Shown: positions 20,614 to 28,887 of the stretch, one piece after another | How positions within the stretch are numbered: position 1 is the first letter of the stretch | Layout: each line of letters begins with the position of its first letter | DNA from: Slackia exigua ATCC 700122 | GTDB lineage: Bacteria > Actinomycetota > Coriobacteriia > Coriobacteriales > Eggerthellaceae | Length of the DNA stretch: 64,000 nt | Assembly (NCBI RefSeq): GCF_000162875.1 | Contig: NZ_GG700630.1 | Coordinates: 1,220,968-1,284,967, forward strand | Direction of reading: 5' to 3' | Program-made: the position numbers and the translations under genes | The notes under the pieces: model-generated | Seen by the model: the letters and a program-made list of their open reading frames with translations, nothing else | Databases searched by the model: none | Told to the model about the DNA's origin: nothing

Positions 20614-21144
20614 ATGGATTCGAACGAGCTTCATAACGCGATTCCTCCCTCGGCAGACGAGCGCATCGAGAAGGACGAGTCGTTCATGCGCGAGGCCTAC
20701 GCCGAAGCGCGTCGCGCCTTCGAAGAGGGAGAAGTGCCCATCGGTGCCGTGGTGGTATGCGACGGCCGCGTTGTCGCACGTGCTCACAATCGCCGAGAAG
20801 CCGATCGTGATCCTTCGGGGCATGCGGAGTTTTCCGCCATGCGCGCCGCCGCACAAGCCCTTGGTCGCTGGCGACTTTCGGGCTGCACCGTGTATGTGAC
20901 GGTCGAGCCGTGCATCATGTGCGCAGGGCTCATGCATCAGGCGCGCATCGACCGATGCGTCTGGGGAGCGCCGGATCCCAAGGCCGGAGCGCTCGGATCC
21001 CTGTATGCCATCCATGCCGATGAACGGCTCAACCATCGATTCGAATCGACCGGAGGCGTATGGGCGACGCAATGCGGGAGCCTCATGCGGGACTTCTTCG
21101 CGTGCCGCCGCGATGCGTCCGACCAAGGAGATGCAGATGCCTAA
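20614..21144 (+). CDS. tadA: tRNA-specific adenosine deaminase
   Basis: Deaminates A34 to inosine in the anticodon of tRNA-Arg(ACG), which is present at 5616. The zinc site is His70-Ala-Glu72 (SGHAEFSAMR) with Cys100 and Cys103 (EPCIMCAG). From ATG 20614 it has 176 aa; this start has no ribosome binding site and sits just after a TATAAT box. ATG 20686 (MREAYAEA), with AAGGA upstream, would give a 152-aa protein close to the family core. Overlaps the downstream ispE. Confidence 0.9.
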   Translation: MDSNELHNAIPPSADERIEKDESFMREAYAEARRAFEEGEVPIGAVVVCDGRVVARAHNRREADRDPSGHAEFSAMRAAAQALGRWRLSGCTVYVTVEPCIMCAGLMHQARIDRCVWGAPDPKAGALGSLYAIHADERLNHRFESTGGVWATQCGSLMRDFFACRRDASDQGDADA

Positions 21145-22201
21145 GACCGTGCGCGTGTTCTCGCCCGCCAAAGTGAACCTTCATCTCGAGATAGGCCGAC
21201 GTCGACCCGATGGATACCACGACGCGTATTCGATCATGCACGCCCTGACGCTTCACGATATCGTGACGATGTCCCTTGGGGACGCGCCCGAAGCATCGGG
21301 CCTTGCGGTCGAGACATCCGCTACGTGCCTAGGCGGAGTCGAGGCGCTCGATGTCGCAACGGAAGACAATATCGCGACCAAAGCCGTGCGGGCCCTTGCG
21401 CGGGAGTTCGGCCGCGCGGCAGACGAGAAGCTGGTCATAGCCATAGAGAAGCGCATTCCCCACGCCGCCGGCCTTGGCGGCGGGTCGTCCAACGCAGCGG
21501 CCGCGCTCATGGGCGCATGCGCGCTCTGGGGGCTTCCGTCGGCCGATGCGCGCGTCGAGCGGGTGGCCGCTTCTCTGGGGGCCGACGTCCCGTTCTTCCT
21601 GCGCGGGGGCTGCGTCGCGCTTTCAGGCAGGGGCGATGCCTTCGATCATGAGCTTGTCCCTATGCGCCGCGGCCTTGTCGTCGTGCGCCCCGATGCAGGC
21701 GTTTCCACCGCGGAGGCGTATCGGGCATTCGACGAAGCCGCGGACGCCGGCGCAGCAAAGGAGGAAGCCGCATCGGCGTCCGGCCCGGGCATGCAGACGA
21801 AGGCAGCGATGGATGATGCCTCGTCCGGCACGAGGGATGGTTCGGATTTACGCCTGGGCGTCCAGGCGGCGTATGTGACGAACGCAGCCGATGTCGCGTT
21901 GTTCAACAACCTCGCGCAGGCATCCGAGCGGGTGCTTCCCGAGCTTTCCGAGATACGCGCATGGCTCGCCGCCCAGCCAGGCGTCGGCATCTCCGCGACG
22001 GGCGCGCCGGAAGTCCTGCTTTCCGGAAGCGGATCGGCCACCTTCGCCATGGTCGACGATATCGCATCGGCGCTGGCCATCGTGTCTGCGGCGAAGCTCA
22101 AGGGCTGGTGGGCGCGCAGCTGCGCCTGTTCGTCGGCCGGCGTGCGCGTGATGCCCGAGGAACGCTCTTCGAATCTCGGCGCCCAGAAGCGGGCGTGGTA
22201 A
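21137..22201 (+). CDS. ispE: 4-diphosphocytidyl-2-C-methyl-D-erythritol kinase
   Basis: GHMP kinase of the MEP isoprenoid pathway, 354 aa. Visible are SPAKVNLHLEIGRRRPDGYH at the N-terminus, the ATP loop IPHAAGLGGGSSNAAAAL, and LLSGSGSATFAM near the C-terminus. Between about residues 205 and 245 there is a low-complexity, Ala/Ser-rich insert (AKEEAASASGPGMQ) that most IspE lack. I start at ATG 21137, 6 nt after AAGGAG, overlapping tadA by 8 nt; ATG 21131 is the alternative. Confidence 0.93.
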   Translation: MPKTVRVFSPAKVNLHLEIGRRRPDGYHDAYSIMHALTLHDIVTMSLGDAPEASGLAVETSATCLGGVEALDVATEDNIATKAVRALAREFGRAADEKLVIAIEKRIPHAAGLGGGSSNAAAALMGACALWGLPSADARVERVAASLGADVPFFLRGGCVALSGRGDAFDHELVPMRRGLVVVRPDAGVSTAEAYRAFDEAADAGAAKEEAASASGPGMQTKAAMDDASSGTRDGSDLRLGVQAAYVTNAADVALFNNLAQASERVLPELSEIRAWLAAQPGVGISATGAPEVLLSGSGSATFAMVDDIASALAIVSAAKLKGWWARSCACSSAGVRVMPEERSSNLGAQKRAW

Positions 22202-22405
22202 GGGAGCGGCGCGATCTCGTCTCATGTCGAATTCGCGATGCAAATCTGTATGCGTTGCGAAAAATATACGTGCAGATGGATATTTCTCCTTTCATCACCA
22301 TGCATGCGTGCATAGAATTGCGCATTCTATAAAACGATGCCTCAGACGGGGCGCAGGTGAAAGCCGCCGCGTCGCGAGGTTGCGTTTCCGAATCGAGGAA
22401 TGCGC

Positions 22406-23599
22406 ATGGACAACGTGGAACTGGTTACCGAGCTCCGTCACGAGCTGCACGCCCATCCCGAACTCTCGAACCATGAGGTCTGGACGCGCCGGCGCCTGAT
22501 CGATTTCCTGCATGCCCATACGCGCAACCTGGAGATCATCGACGAGGGCAAAGGATATTTCTACGCGCGTTACATCTGCCACGGTTCGAGCGAGACCGTG
22601 GCCGTGCGTGCCGACTTCGATGCGCTGCCGATCGATGAAGGAATCCGGATGCCCTGGTCATCGCGCAACCCCGGCGTTTCGCACAAGTGCGGGCACGACG
22701 GGCATTCCGCGTCCCTTGTCGGGCTTGCGCTTGAGGTCGACCAGAAGGGCGCCGACAAGAACGTCGTTTTCATCTTCCAGGATGCCGAAGAGGTCGGCGA
22801 CGGCGCACGCGTGGCGTGCGAGGTCATCGAGCGCGAACGCGTCGATGAGGTGTACGCGTTCCACAACTGGTCTCGGATGGAGGCGGGGACCGTCAACGTG
22901 ATAGACGGCCCCACGATGCCGGCATCCCGCGGGCTCGCCATCGCGTTCCACGGCAAGACCTCGCATGCCGCCGAACCTGAGAACGGCATCAATCCGGCGT
23001 TCGCCATCGCGAAGGTCGTGGATGCGGTGCCGGGGCTGACGCGGCCCGAGGACCATAAGGGATACGTCATGTGCACGATCGTGCAGGTGGACGTCGGGTC
23101 GGCGAACTTCGGCGTGAACGCTGGCGAAGGTCGTCTGCTCATGACCCTGCGCGCCCAATACGAAGAAGAGATCGATGAGCTGCAAGCCGCGCTCGAATCC
23201 CTGGCGCGCGAGCATGCCGCCGAGGCGGGCATGACCGTCGAGTTCGAGCTGAGCGACGTCTTCCCGGCGACGATCAATGCGAAGCAGTGCGCCGATGCGG
23301 TGCGCGCCGCAGCGGAAGCCGCAGGCGTTGCGTGGCATACCCTGCCCGACCCGTCGCCCGTGCGTGCATCCGAAGACTTCGGCTACTATCAGCAGAAAGC
23401 TCCGGGATGCATGTTCTACATCGGCAACGGGTTCGACTATCCCGACGTGCATACGACCCCGTACGATTTCCCCGACGCGAACATCGCCGTGGCGATGAAG
23501 GTGTTCTCGCGGCTCGTCGGCGTGAAGCAGGAGGGGGAAGGCGCGTCCGCAGCGGCCATCGAGGAGATGGCGCCATCTGTGACTTCGATTCGCCGATAG
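22406..23599 (+). CDS. M20-family amidohydrolase/peptidase
   Basis: A 397-aa M20 metallohydrolase with metal-binding HKCGHDGHSAS, AVRADFDALP, and FQDAEEVGDG in place of the usual PAEE box. HGKTSHAAEPENGINP marks the lid domain and ASEDFGYYQQKAPG a C-terminal metal ligand. The family removes acyl groups from amino acids; the substrate is not clear. GAGGA lies 6 nt before ATG 22406, and ATG 22400 is less likely. No partner genes adjoin it; it is followed by a tRNA gene on the other strand. It is a distant relative of the deacetylase at 11338 rather than a close copy. Confidence 0.82.
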   Translation: MDNVELVTELRHELHAHPELSNHEVWTRRRLIDFLHAHTRNLEIIDEGKGYFYARYICHGSSETVAVRADFDALPIDEGIRMPWSSRNPGVSHKCGHDGHSASLVGLALEVDQKGADKNVVFIFQDAEEVGDGARVACEVIERERVDEVYAFHNWSRMEAGTVNVIDGPTMPASRGLAIAFHGKTSHAAEPENGINPAFAIAKVVDAVPGLTRPEDHKGYVMCTIVQVDVGSANFGVNAGEGRLLMTLRAQYEEEIDELQAALESLAREHAAEAGMTVEFELSDVFPATINAKQCADAVRAAAEAAGVAWHTLPDPSPVRASEDFGYYQQKAPGCMFYIGNGFDYPDVHTTPYDFPDANIAVAMKVFSRLVGVKQEGEGASAAAIEEMAPSVTSIRR

Positions 23600-23643
23600 A
23601 CGGAGTTCGGTCGAAAGAACCGGGCGTTCGTCGGGTTTTGAGC

Positions 23644-23679
23644 AAAAAAGGCCCGAACTGCAGGAATGCAGTTCGGGCC
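23644..23679 (-). terminator. Terminator of tRNA-Ser(GCT)
   Basis: On the minus strand, a 13-bp perfect stem with a 4-nt loop is followed by a run of six T (read as AAAAAA at 23644-23649 on the plus strand), 12 nt after the tRNA. Confidence 0.9.
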
Positions 23680-23690
23680 GTTGCGTGTTC

Positions 23691-23781
23691 TGGCGGAGAG
23701 ATGGGGATTCGAACCCCAGATGCCCTTTTGGGGCATACTCACTTAGCAGGCGAGCACCTTCGGCCTCTCGGTCATCTCTCC
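23691..23781 (-). tRNA. tRNA-Ser(GCT)
   Basis: Reading the minus strand: acceptor GGAGAGA/TCTCTCC, anticodon stem CTCGC/GTGAG with anticodon GCT, a long variable arm (TATGCCCCAAAAGGGGCAT), T-loop GGTTCGAATCC, and encoded CCA (23691-23693). Confidence 0.95.
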
Positions 23782-23927
23782 GTGAAAGATGCCTTCGAAT
23801 GATACCTTGACCGTTCGATATATGCAAGGAAGCGCCGTCTCTCGCGGGATCATCCGATACCGTTTTCAGGTCAGGATGCCTTTCCCCGAAGCATTGAAAA
23901 TGCGCCGTTCCTTCGTTTGGCAGCGGA

Positions 23928-23933
23928 TATAAT
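23928..23933 (+). promoter_or_regulatory. -10 box of the lysine-riboswitch operon
   Basis: Consensus TATAAT about 29 nt upstream of the riboswitch P1 stem. No good -35 hexamer is visible at the expected distance (CCGTTC at 23905-23910). Confidence 0.6.
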
Positions 23934-23961
23934 GTAAAGACTTGTTGTAAGTGACAGGCGT

Positions 23962-24118
23962 GATAGAGGCGCGGCCTTCATCAGTAGCTCCGCATGCATG
24001 TCCGGAAAGACGCGGGGCGAAAGGGACGGACCGCCGAAGGGCGCAGCGGTTTCCGACGCTGCGAGCCTGGGACGCAGGACAATATCCTGCGGACTGCCGC
24101 CGATGCGGATGAGCTATC
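23962..24118 (+). promoter_or_regulatory. Second lysine riboswitch (L box) upstream of nhaC
   Basis: The same conserved blocks as the lysA element appear: GATAGAGGCGCGG, CAGTAGC, GGGGCGAAAGGGAC, CCGCCGAAGGG, GGACTGCCGC and closing GAGCTATCAG. P1 pairs GATAG (23962-23966) with CTATC (24114-24118). The 83 nt to the nhaC start contain GGCC-rich segments that could form the expression platform, but I see no classic T-run terminator. L boxes upstream of NhaC-family genes are known and underlie their assignment as lysine transporters. Confidence 0.92.
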
Positions 24119-24201
24119 AGGGCCGGCGCGGATGGGTGCCATTCCTCCTCACGGGCCGTGATTCGTCATGGCCTGCACTGCCAGGGTAGAAGGAGAAGGA
24201 C

Positions 24202-25797
24202 ATGGAATTCGTCGGAACGTTCTGGGCGCTCGTCCCGCCTCTAGTGGCCATTGTTTTGGCCCTCATCACGAAAGAGACGTATACGTCTCTGTTCGTCGGC
24301 ATCGTGGTCGGCGCCGCCTTGCTTGCGGGGTTCGATCCCGTCAACACCCTTACCTACATCATCTCCGGCACCGTGACCACGGCCGGCGGGGAAGAGGCGA
24401 ACGTCGGCTTCGTCAACGCCATCGGAGATCCGGGGAATGCGGGAATCTTCCTGTTCCTGATCATGCTCGGCATCATGGTCGCGCTGATCAACAACGCCGG
24501 CGGCTCTGCCGCGTTCGGCTCGTGGGCCGCGAAGCACGTCAAGAGCCGCATCGGCACCCAGCTCGCCACCTTCGCGCTGGGCGTCTTGCTCTTCGTGGAC
24601 GACTACTTCAACTGCCTGACGGTCGGCGCGGTCATGCGTCCCGTGACCGACGGCGGGCGCGTCTCCCGCGCGAAGCTTTCATACATCATCGATGCGACCG
24701 CAGCTCCGATCTGCATGATCGCGCCGATTTCCTCGTGGGCCGCCGCTGTGTCCGCCACGGCTCACGACCTCGACAGCGGCATCACGGGCATCCAGCTGTT
24801 CATCCAGGCCATTCCCTACAACTTCTATTCGCTGCTCACCATCGTCTTCGTCATCGGCCTTTCGGTCATGGGCTTCGATTACGGTCCCATGGCGAAGAAA
24901 GAGCTCGAAGCGTATCGCACGGGCGACCTGGGCGGCCTGGGCAACGATGAGAGCATGGAGAACAAACGCTCGTCCCTCTGGGACATGATCGTTCCCGTCA
25001 TCGTTCTGATCGTCGGCTGCGTTATCGGCATGATGTACGTCGGCGGATTCTGGGATCCCGCCGCCGAAGGCTACGGCGATGTATCCGGCGCTTTCGCCAA
25101 CACCACGGCGTCGGTCGGATTGCCGCTCGGCACGCTCTGCGCGCTCGTGATCACGTTCGCATATCTGCTTGCCCGCCGCGTCATCACATTCAAGAAGGCG
25201 ACGGCCGCCATCTCCGACGGCTTCATCGCCATGGTTCCCGCGCTGCTCATTCTGACGTTCGCGCTTACGCTCAAGCTTGCGACCAACTCGCTGGGCGCAG
25301 ATGTCTACGTTGCCGGCCTGATGGAGGGTGCGGCGGCCGGGCTTGCGTCCATGCTGCCCGCGATCATCTTCCTCGTCGCCGTGGGTCTTGCCTTCGCAAC
25401 CGGCACGAGCTGGGGAACCTTCGGCATCCTCATCCCGATCGTGCTGCCGATCTTCCAGGGCGACCCGACGCTGCTGACCATCGGCATTTCCGCCTGCTTG
25501 GCGGGCGCGGTCTGCGGCGACCACTGCTCGCCCATCTCCGACACGACGGTCATGGCGTCTGCCGGCGCGAACGTCTATCACATCGACCATGTTTCCACGC
25601 AGCTTCCTTATGCGTTGACTGTCGCCGGCATCTCGTTCGCGATGTACGTGCTCGCCGGCTTCGTGCAGAACTGGATCATCGTGCTCCCGGTCGGCATCGC
25701 GCTTACGATCGGCACGCTGTTCGTGCTGCGCGCCACCGTCGGAAAGGAATCGGCCGCGGCGTATCGAGAGCCCATGCCGGAGCTCGCATCGGAGTAA
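24202..25797 (+). CDS. NhaC-family transporter, probable lysine transporter
   Basis: A 531-aa membrane protein with about 12 helices of the NhaC Na+/H+ antiporter superfamily. Family-type segments include LFVDDYFNCLTVGAVMRPV, GTSWGTFGILIPIVLP and AVCGDHCSPISDTTVM. Its control by an upstream lysine riboswitch argues for lysine (or lysine/Na+) transport rather than simple proton antiport; this is inference from regulation. ATG 24202 follows AGAAGGAGAAGG. It heads a tight same-strand run with purE (25 nt), iorA, iorB and paaK. Confidence 0.88.
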   Translation: MEFVGTFWALVPPLVAIVLALITKETYTSLFVGIVVGAALLAGFDPVNTLTYIISGTVTTAGGEEANVGFVNAIGDPGNAGIFLFLIMLGIMVALINNAGGSAAFGSWAAKHVKSRIGTQLATFALGVLLFVDDYFNCLTVGAVMRPVTDGGRVSRAKLSYIIDATAAPICMIAPISSWAAAVSATAHDLDSGITGIQLFIQAIPYNFYSLLTIVFVIGLSVMGFDYGPMAKKELEAYRTGDLGGLGNDESMENKRSSLWDMIVPVIVLIVGCVIGMMYVGGFWDPAAEGYGDVSGAFANTTASVGLPLGTLCALVITFAYLLARRVITFKKATAAISDGFIAMVPALLILTFALTLKLATNSLGADVYVAGLMEGAAAGLASMLPAIIFLVAVGLAFATGTSWGTFGILIPIVLPIFQGDPTLLTIGISACLAGAVCGDHCSPISDTTVMASAGANVYHIDHVSTQLPYALTVAGISFAMYVLAGFVQNWIIVLPVGIALTIGTLFVLRATVGKESAAAYREPMPELASE

Positions 25798-25822
25798 CCG
25801 ACCGTCTTGGAAAGGGGAACCC

Positions 25823-26290
25823 ATGGGAGAAAGCGCCATGCCGCTCGTCGGCATCGTCATGGGCAGCGTATCGGACATGCCGGCGATGGAGCCGTGCATG
25901 AAGCAGCTCGATGAATTCGGCATCGCCTACGAGGCTAAAGTCGCGTCGGCCCATCGCAAGCCTCTCGAAGTGCATGCATGGGCGGAATCCGCCGAGGCCC
26001 GCGGCCTGCGCGTCATTATCGCTGCGGCGGGCAAGGCAGCTCACCTGGGCGGCGTCGTTGCCGCGTACACGCCGCTGCCCGTCATCGCGGTTCCTATGAA
26101 GACGTCCGACCTGGGCGGGCTTGACTCGCTGCTGTCCATGGTGCAGATGCCCTCGGGCGTTCCGGTAGCCTGCGTCGCCATCAACGGCGCGAAGAACGCC
26201 GCCATCCTTGCCGTGCAGATGCTCGGCACGGGGGATGCGGAGGCCCGTCGGAAGATCAAGGATTTCAAGCAGGGCATGGCGGAGGCTTAA
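25823..26290 (+). CDS. purE: 5-(carboxyamino)imidazole ribonucleotide mutase / AIR carboxylase
   Basis: Catalyses the carboxylation-related step of purine synthesis. 155 aa with GSVSDMPAM, the active-site SAHRKPLEV, GKAAHLGGVVAAYT and SMVQMPSGVPVA. There is no purK nearby, so it may be a CO2-using class II enzyme or rely on a distant PurK; motif differences (AGKAAHLGG instead of GGAAHLPG) leave the class open. Its place between a lysine transporter gene and iorAB is unusual. ATG 25823 follows GAAAGGGG. Confidence 0.88.
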   Translation: MGESAMPLVGIVMGSVSDMPAMEPCMKQLDEFGIAYEAKVASAHRKPLEVHAWAESAEARGLRVIIAAAGKAAHLGGVVAAYTPLPVIAVPMKTSDLGGLDSLLSMVQMPSGVPVACVAINGAKNAAILAVQMLGTGDAEARRKIKDFKQGMAEA

Positions 26291-26294
26291 TCGC

Positions 26295-28268
26295 ATGCCC
26301 AAGAAGCTTCTCATGGGAAACGAGGCGTTCGCCCATGCGGCGTTGGCGGCGGGGGCATCCGTCATCGCCGGATATCCGGGCACGCCGTCGAGCGAGGTGA
26401 TCGAGACCGTCGCCGCGCGCGTCGCTTCCGGCGGCGCTCACGACGTTCATGTCGAATGGTCGACGAACGAGAAGGCTGCGCTCGAGATGTTGGCCGGTGC
26501 GTCGTATGCCGGCGCCCGCACGCTTTTCACTTGCAAGCAGGTGGGGCTGAACGTGGCGGCAGATCCCCTGATGAGTTTGAATTACGTCGGCGTCGAGGGT
26601 GGTTGCGTGCTCTATGTCGCCGACGATCCAGGTCCCATATCGTCGCAGACCGAACAGGACACGCGACGGTTCGCGTCCTTCGCGAAGGTTCCCGTGTTCG
26701 ATCCTGAGAACATCGAACAAGGCATGGATATGATGGCGGCGGCTTTCGAGCTGTCCGAGGCCTATCGCACGCCGGTCATCGTACGGCCCACCACGCGGGT
26801 CTGCCATTCGTCTACGTATGTCGATGTGCCCGATGAAACGCATGGCCGTCCGGCGCGGGGCTTCACCAAGGACGATAGCCGCTGGGTCATCTTCCCCGCG
26901 CGGTCGTATCGCGGCCACCTCGAGATCGTCGAGCGTCTCGCGCGTATTGCCGAGGATTTCTCGGATGCGCGCGGCCTCGGCCGCTTCAACCCTGTCGAAC
27001 ATCACGGAGAGAGCGCTCGCCTGGGCATCGTGTGCGGCGGCGTTTCGACTGCATACACGCGTGAAGCGCTTGCGATTCTGGCCGCAATGCATTCCGACGC
27101 CCTGCCCGCCTATCGGTTCATGCAGATCGGAACGCCGTATCCGTTCCCTGCCAACCTGGTCGACTCATTCGTGGACGGCCTTGACGAGATCATCGTCTTC
27201 GAAGAGCTCGACCACGTGATCGAAGACGAACTGTGCGCGCTCATGGGGCGTCGTGCGATGGACGGCCGCGCCGTCGCACGCGTGCGCGGCAAGCGCACGG
27301 GCGATACGCAGATGGCGGGCGAGAATCTCGTCGACAACGTGCTGTCCCAGCTTGAACGGATGCTCGGGCTCGCGCCGGATGCCGCAGACGATGCGGCCGC
27401 CGCAGCGGCCGCGGCAATGGCGGCGGCGTCCGATCGCGCCGGTGCCGAGACCGCGGAGAAGCGCGATCTTCCCGACATCGAGGTCCCGGTCCGTCCTCCG
27501 GTCCTGTGCGCAGGGTGCCCGCACCGCGGCGCCTTCTACGCGGCGAAGCGGGCGGCACGCCGCCGCAAGGTCGTCTTCTCGGGCGACATCGGCTGCTACA
27601 CCTTGGGAAACGCCAAGCCGCTGGACGCTATCGACACCTGCCTATGCATGGGCGCGGGTATCACGATGGCTCAAGGCCTGAAGGTTGCGGAGCCCGATGC
27701 GAAGCAGATCGCCTTCATCGGGGACTCGACCTTCTTCGCGTCGGGCATGACGGGCGTCGCGAACGCCGTGTACAACGCGCACGATATCGTGATCTGCGTG
27801 CTGGACAACCGTACGACTGCCATGACGGGCGATCAGCCCCACCCAGGTACCGGCGATACGCTCATGGGCACGAAATCCGATCCGCTCGATGTGGAGGCCG
27901 TGCTGTTCGCCCTCGGAGTCAGGATGATCGAGCATGCGAATCCGCACTGCCTGGATGAAAGCATCGACGCGGTGAAGCGCTCGCTCGATTTCGCCGGCCC
28001 TTCCGCGGTCATCTTCGAAGCGCCCTGCGTGAATCTGATTCGCCCGGCATCCGCCTGCATCGTCGATCAAGATGCGTGCACGAAGTGCCGACGCTGCATC
28101 ACCGCCATAGGGTGCCCCGCGATCGGCTTCATGGACGATCGCATCATGATCGACGAAACCATCTGCATGGGCTGCGGCCAGTGCGTGCAGGTCTGCCCAT
28201 ACGGCGCCATGACGGTGCCTGACGGCATGCCGGTCGAGGTTCGGACGGGCAAGGAGGCGCACGCATGA
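26295..28268 (+). CDS. iorA: Indolepyruvate:ferredoxin oxidoreductase, alpha subunit
   Basis: Oxidatively decarboxylates aryl pyruvates (indolepyruvate, phenylpyruvate) to aryl-acetyl-CoA with ferredoxin. 657 aa: an N-terminal pyruvate-oxidoreductase domain (GNEAFAHAALAAGASVIAGYPGTPSSE), an Ala-rich linker (about 365-385), and a TPP-binding domain with GDIGCYTLG and GDSTFFASG. Two [4Fe-4S] motifs follow near the C-terminus (CTKCRRCITAIGCP; CMGCGQCVQVCP). ATG 26295 is 4 nt after purE. The start overlaps no good alternative. iorB overlaps its end. Confidence 0.95.
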   Translation: MPKKLLMGNEAFAHAALAAGASVIAGYPGTPSSEVIETVAARVASGGAHDVHVEWSTNEKAALEMLAGASYAGARTLFTCKQVGLNVAADPLMSLNYVGVEGGCVLYVADDPGPISSQTEQDTRRFASFAKVPVFDPENIEQGMDMMAAAFELSEAYRTPVIVRPTTRVCHSSTYVDVPDETHGRPARGFTKDDSRWVIFPARSYRGHLEIVERLARIAEDFSDARGLGRFNPVEHHGESARLGIVCGGVSTAYTREALAILAAMHSDALPAYRFMQIGTPYPFPANLVDSFVDGLDEIIVFEELDHVIEDELCALMGRRAMDGRAVARVRGKRTGDTQMAGENLVDNVLSQLERMLGLAPDAADDAAAAAAAAMAAASDRAGAETAEKRDLPDIEVPVRPPVLCAGCPHRGAFYAAKRAARRRKVVFSGDIGCYTLGNAKPLDAIDTCLCMGAGITMAQGLKVAEPDAKQIAFIGDSTFFASGMTGVANAVYNAHDIVICVLDNRTTAMTGDQPHPGTGDTLMGTKSDPLDVEAVLFALGVRMIEHANPHCLDESIDAVKRSLDFAGPSAVIFEAPCVNLIRPASACIVDQDACTKCRRCITAIGCPAIGFMDDRIMIDETICMGCGQCVQVCPYGAMTVPDGMPVEVRTGKEAHA

Positions 28269-28858
28269 GGAATATCGTTCTCACGGGCGTCGGCGGCCAG
28301 GGCACGGTGCTCGCCGCGAAGGTGCTCGCCCAGGCGGCCGAGGCTCGTGGATGGCAGGTGCGCACCGCCGAGACGATCGGTATGTCGCAGCGCGGCGGCA
28401 GCGTGGTGAGCCACGTGCGCATGGGGAATGCGGGCGAGACGGTTTCATCTCCTCTGGTCGCGCGGGGCCAGGCCGATCTCGTCATCGCGTTCGAACCGGG
28501 CGAGGCCGCTCGATGCCTGCGGTTCCTCTCCTCCTCCGGAACGCTCGTGACCGCATCGCGTGCGATTCAGCCTGTCACGGCCGCGCTTGCCCAGAGCGGG
28601 TATTCGTCCGCATCCGCCCTCGCCTCCCTGCGCGAACGGTGTGATTCCCTTATTGTCGTGGACGAGGTGCCGCTGCTCGCCGATATCGGGAATCCGAAGG
28701 CGCTGAACGTCGTGCTGCTCGCGTCGGCCTGCGCCAAAGGTGTCTTGGGCCTGACGGCGGACGAGCTGAAAAGCGCGGTTGCCGCCTGCGTGAAACCCCG
28801 ATTCAGGGACATGAATCTCGCCGCCGTCGACCGTGTCGTCTCTCGCATCGGCGCTTGA
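28265..28858 (+). CDS. iorB: Indolepyruvate:ferredoxin oxidoreductase, beta subunit
   Basis: The gamma-type domain partner of IorA, 197 aa. It shows the family N-terminus LTGVGGQGTVLAAKVLAQAA and SQRGGSVVSHVRMG, with VVDEVPLLADIGNPKALNVVLLA near the middle. It has no cofactor-binding cysteines of its own. ATG overlaps the iorA stop (ATGA), implying coupled synthesis of the heterodimer. Confidence 0.95.
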   Translation: MRNIVLTGVGGQGTVLAAKVLAQAAEARGWQVRTAETIGMSQRGGSVVSHVRMGNAGETVSSPLVARGQADLVIAFEPGEAARCLRFLSSSGTLVTASRAIQPVTAALAQSGYSSASALASLRERCDSLIVVDEVPLLADIGNPKALNVVLLASACAKGVLGLTADELKSAVAACVKPRFRDMNLAAVDRVVSRIGA

Positions 28859-28887
28859 TGCGATGCGCCGTTCGAAAGGATCTTCCC

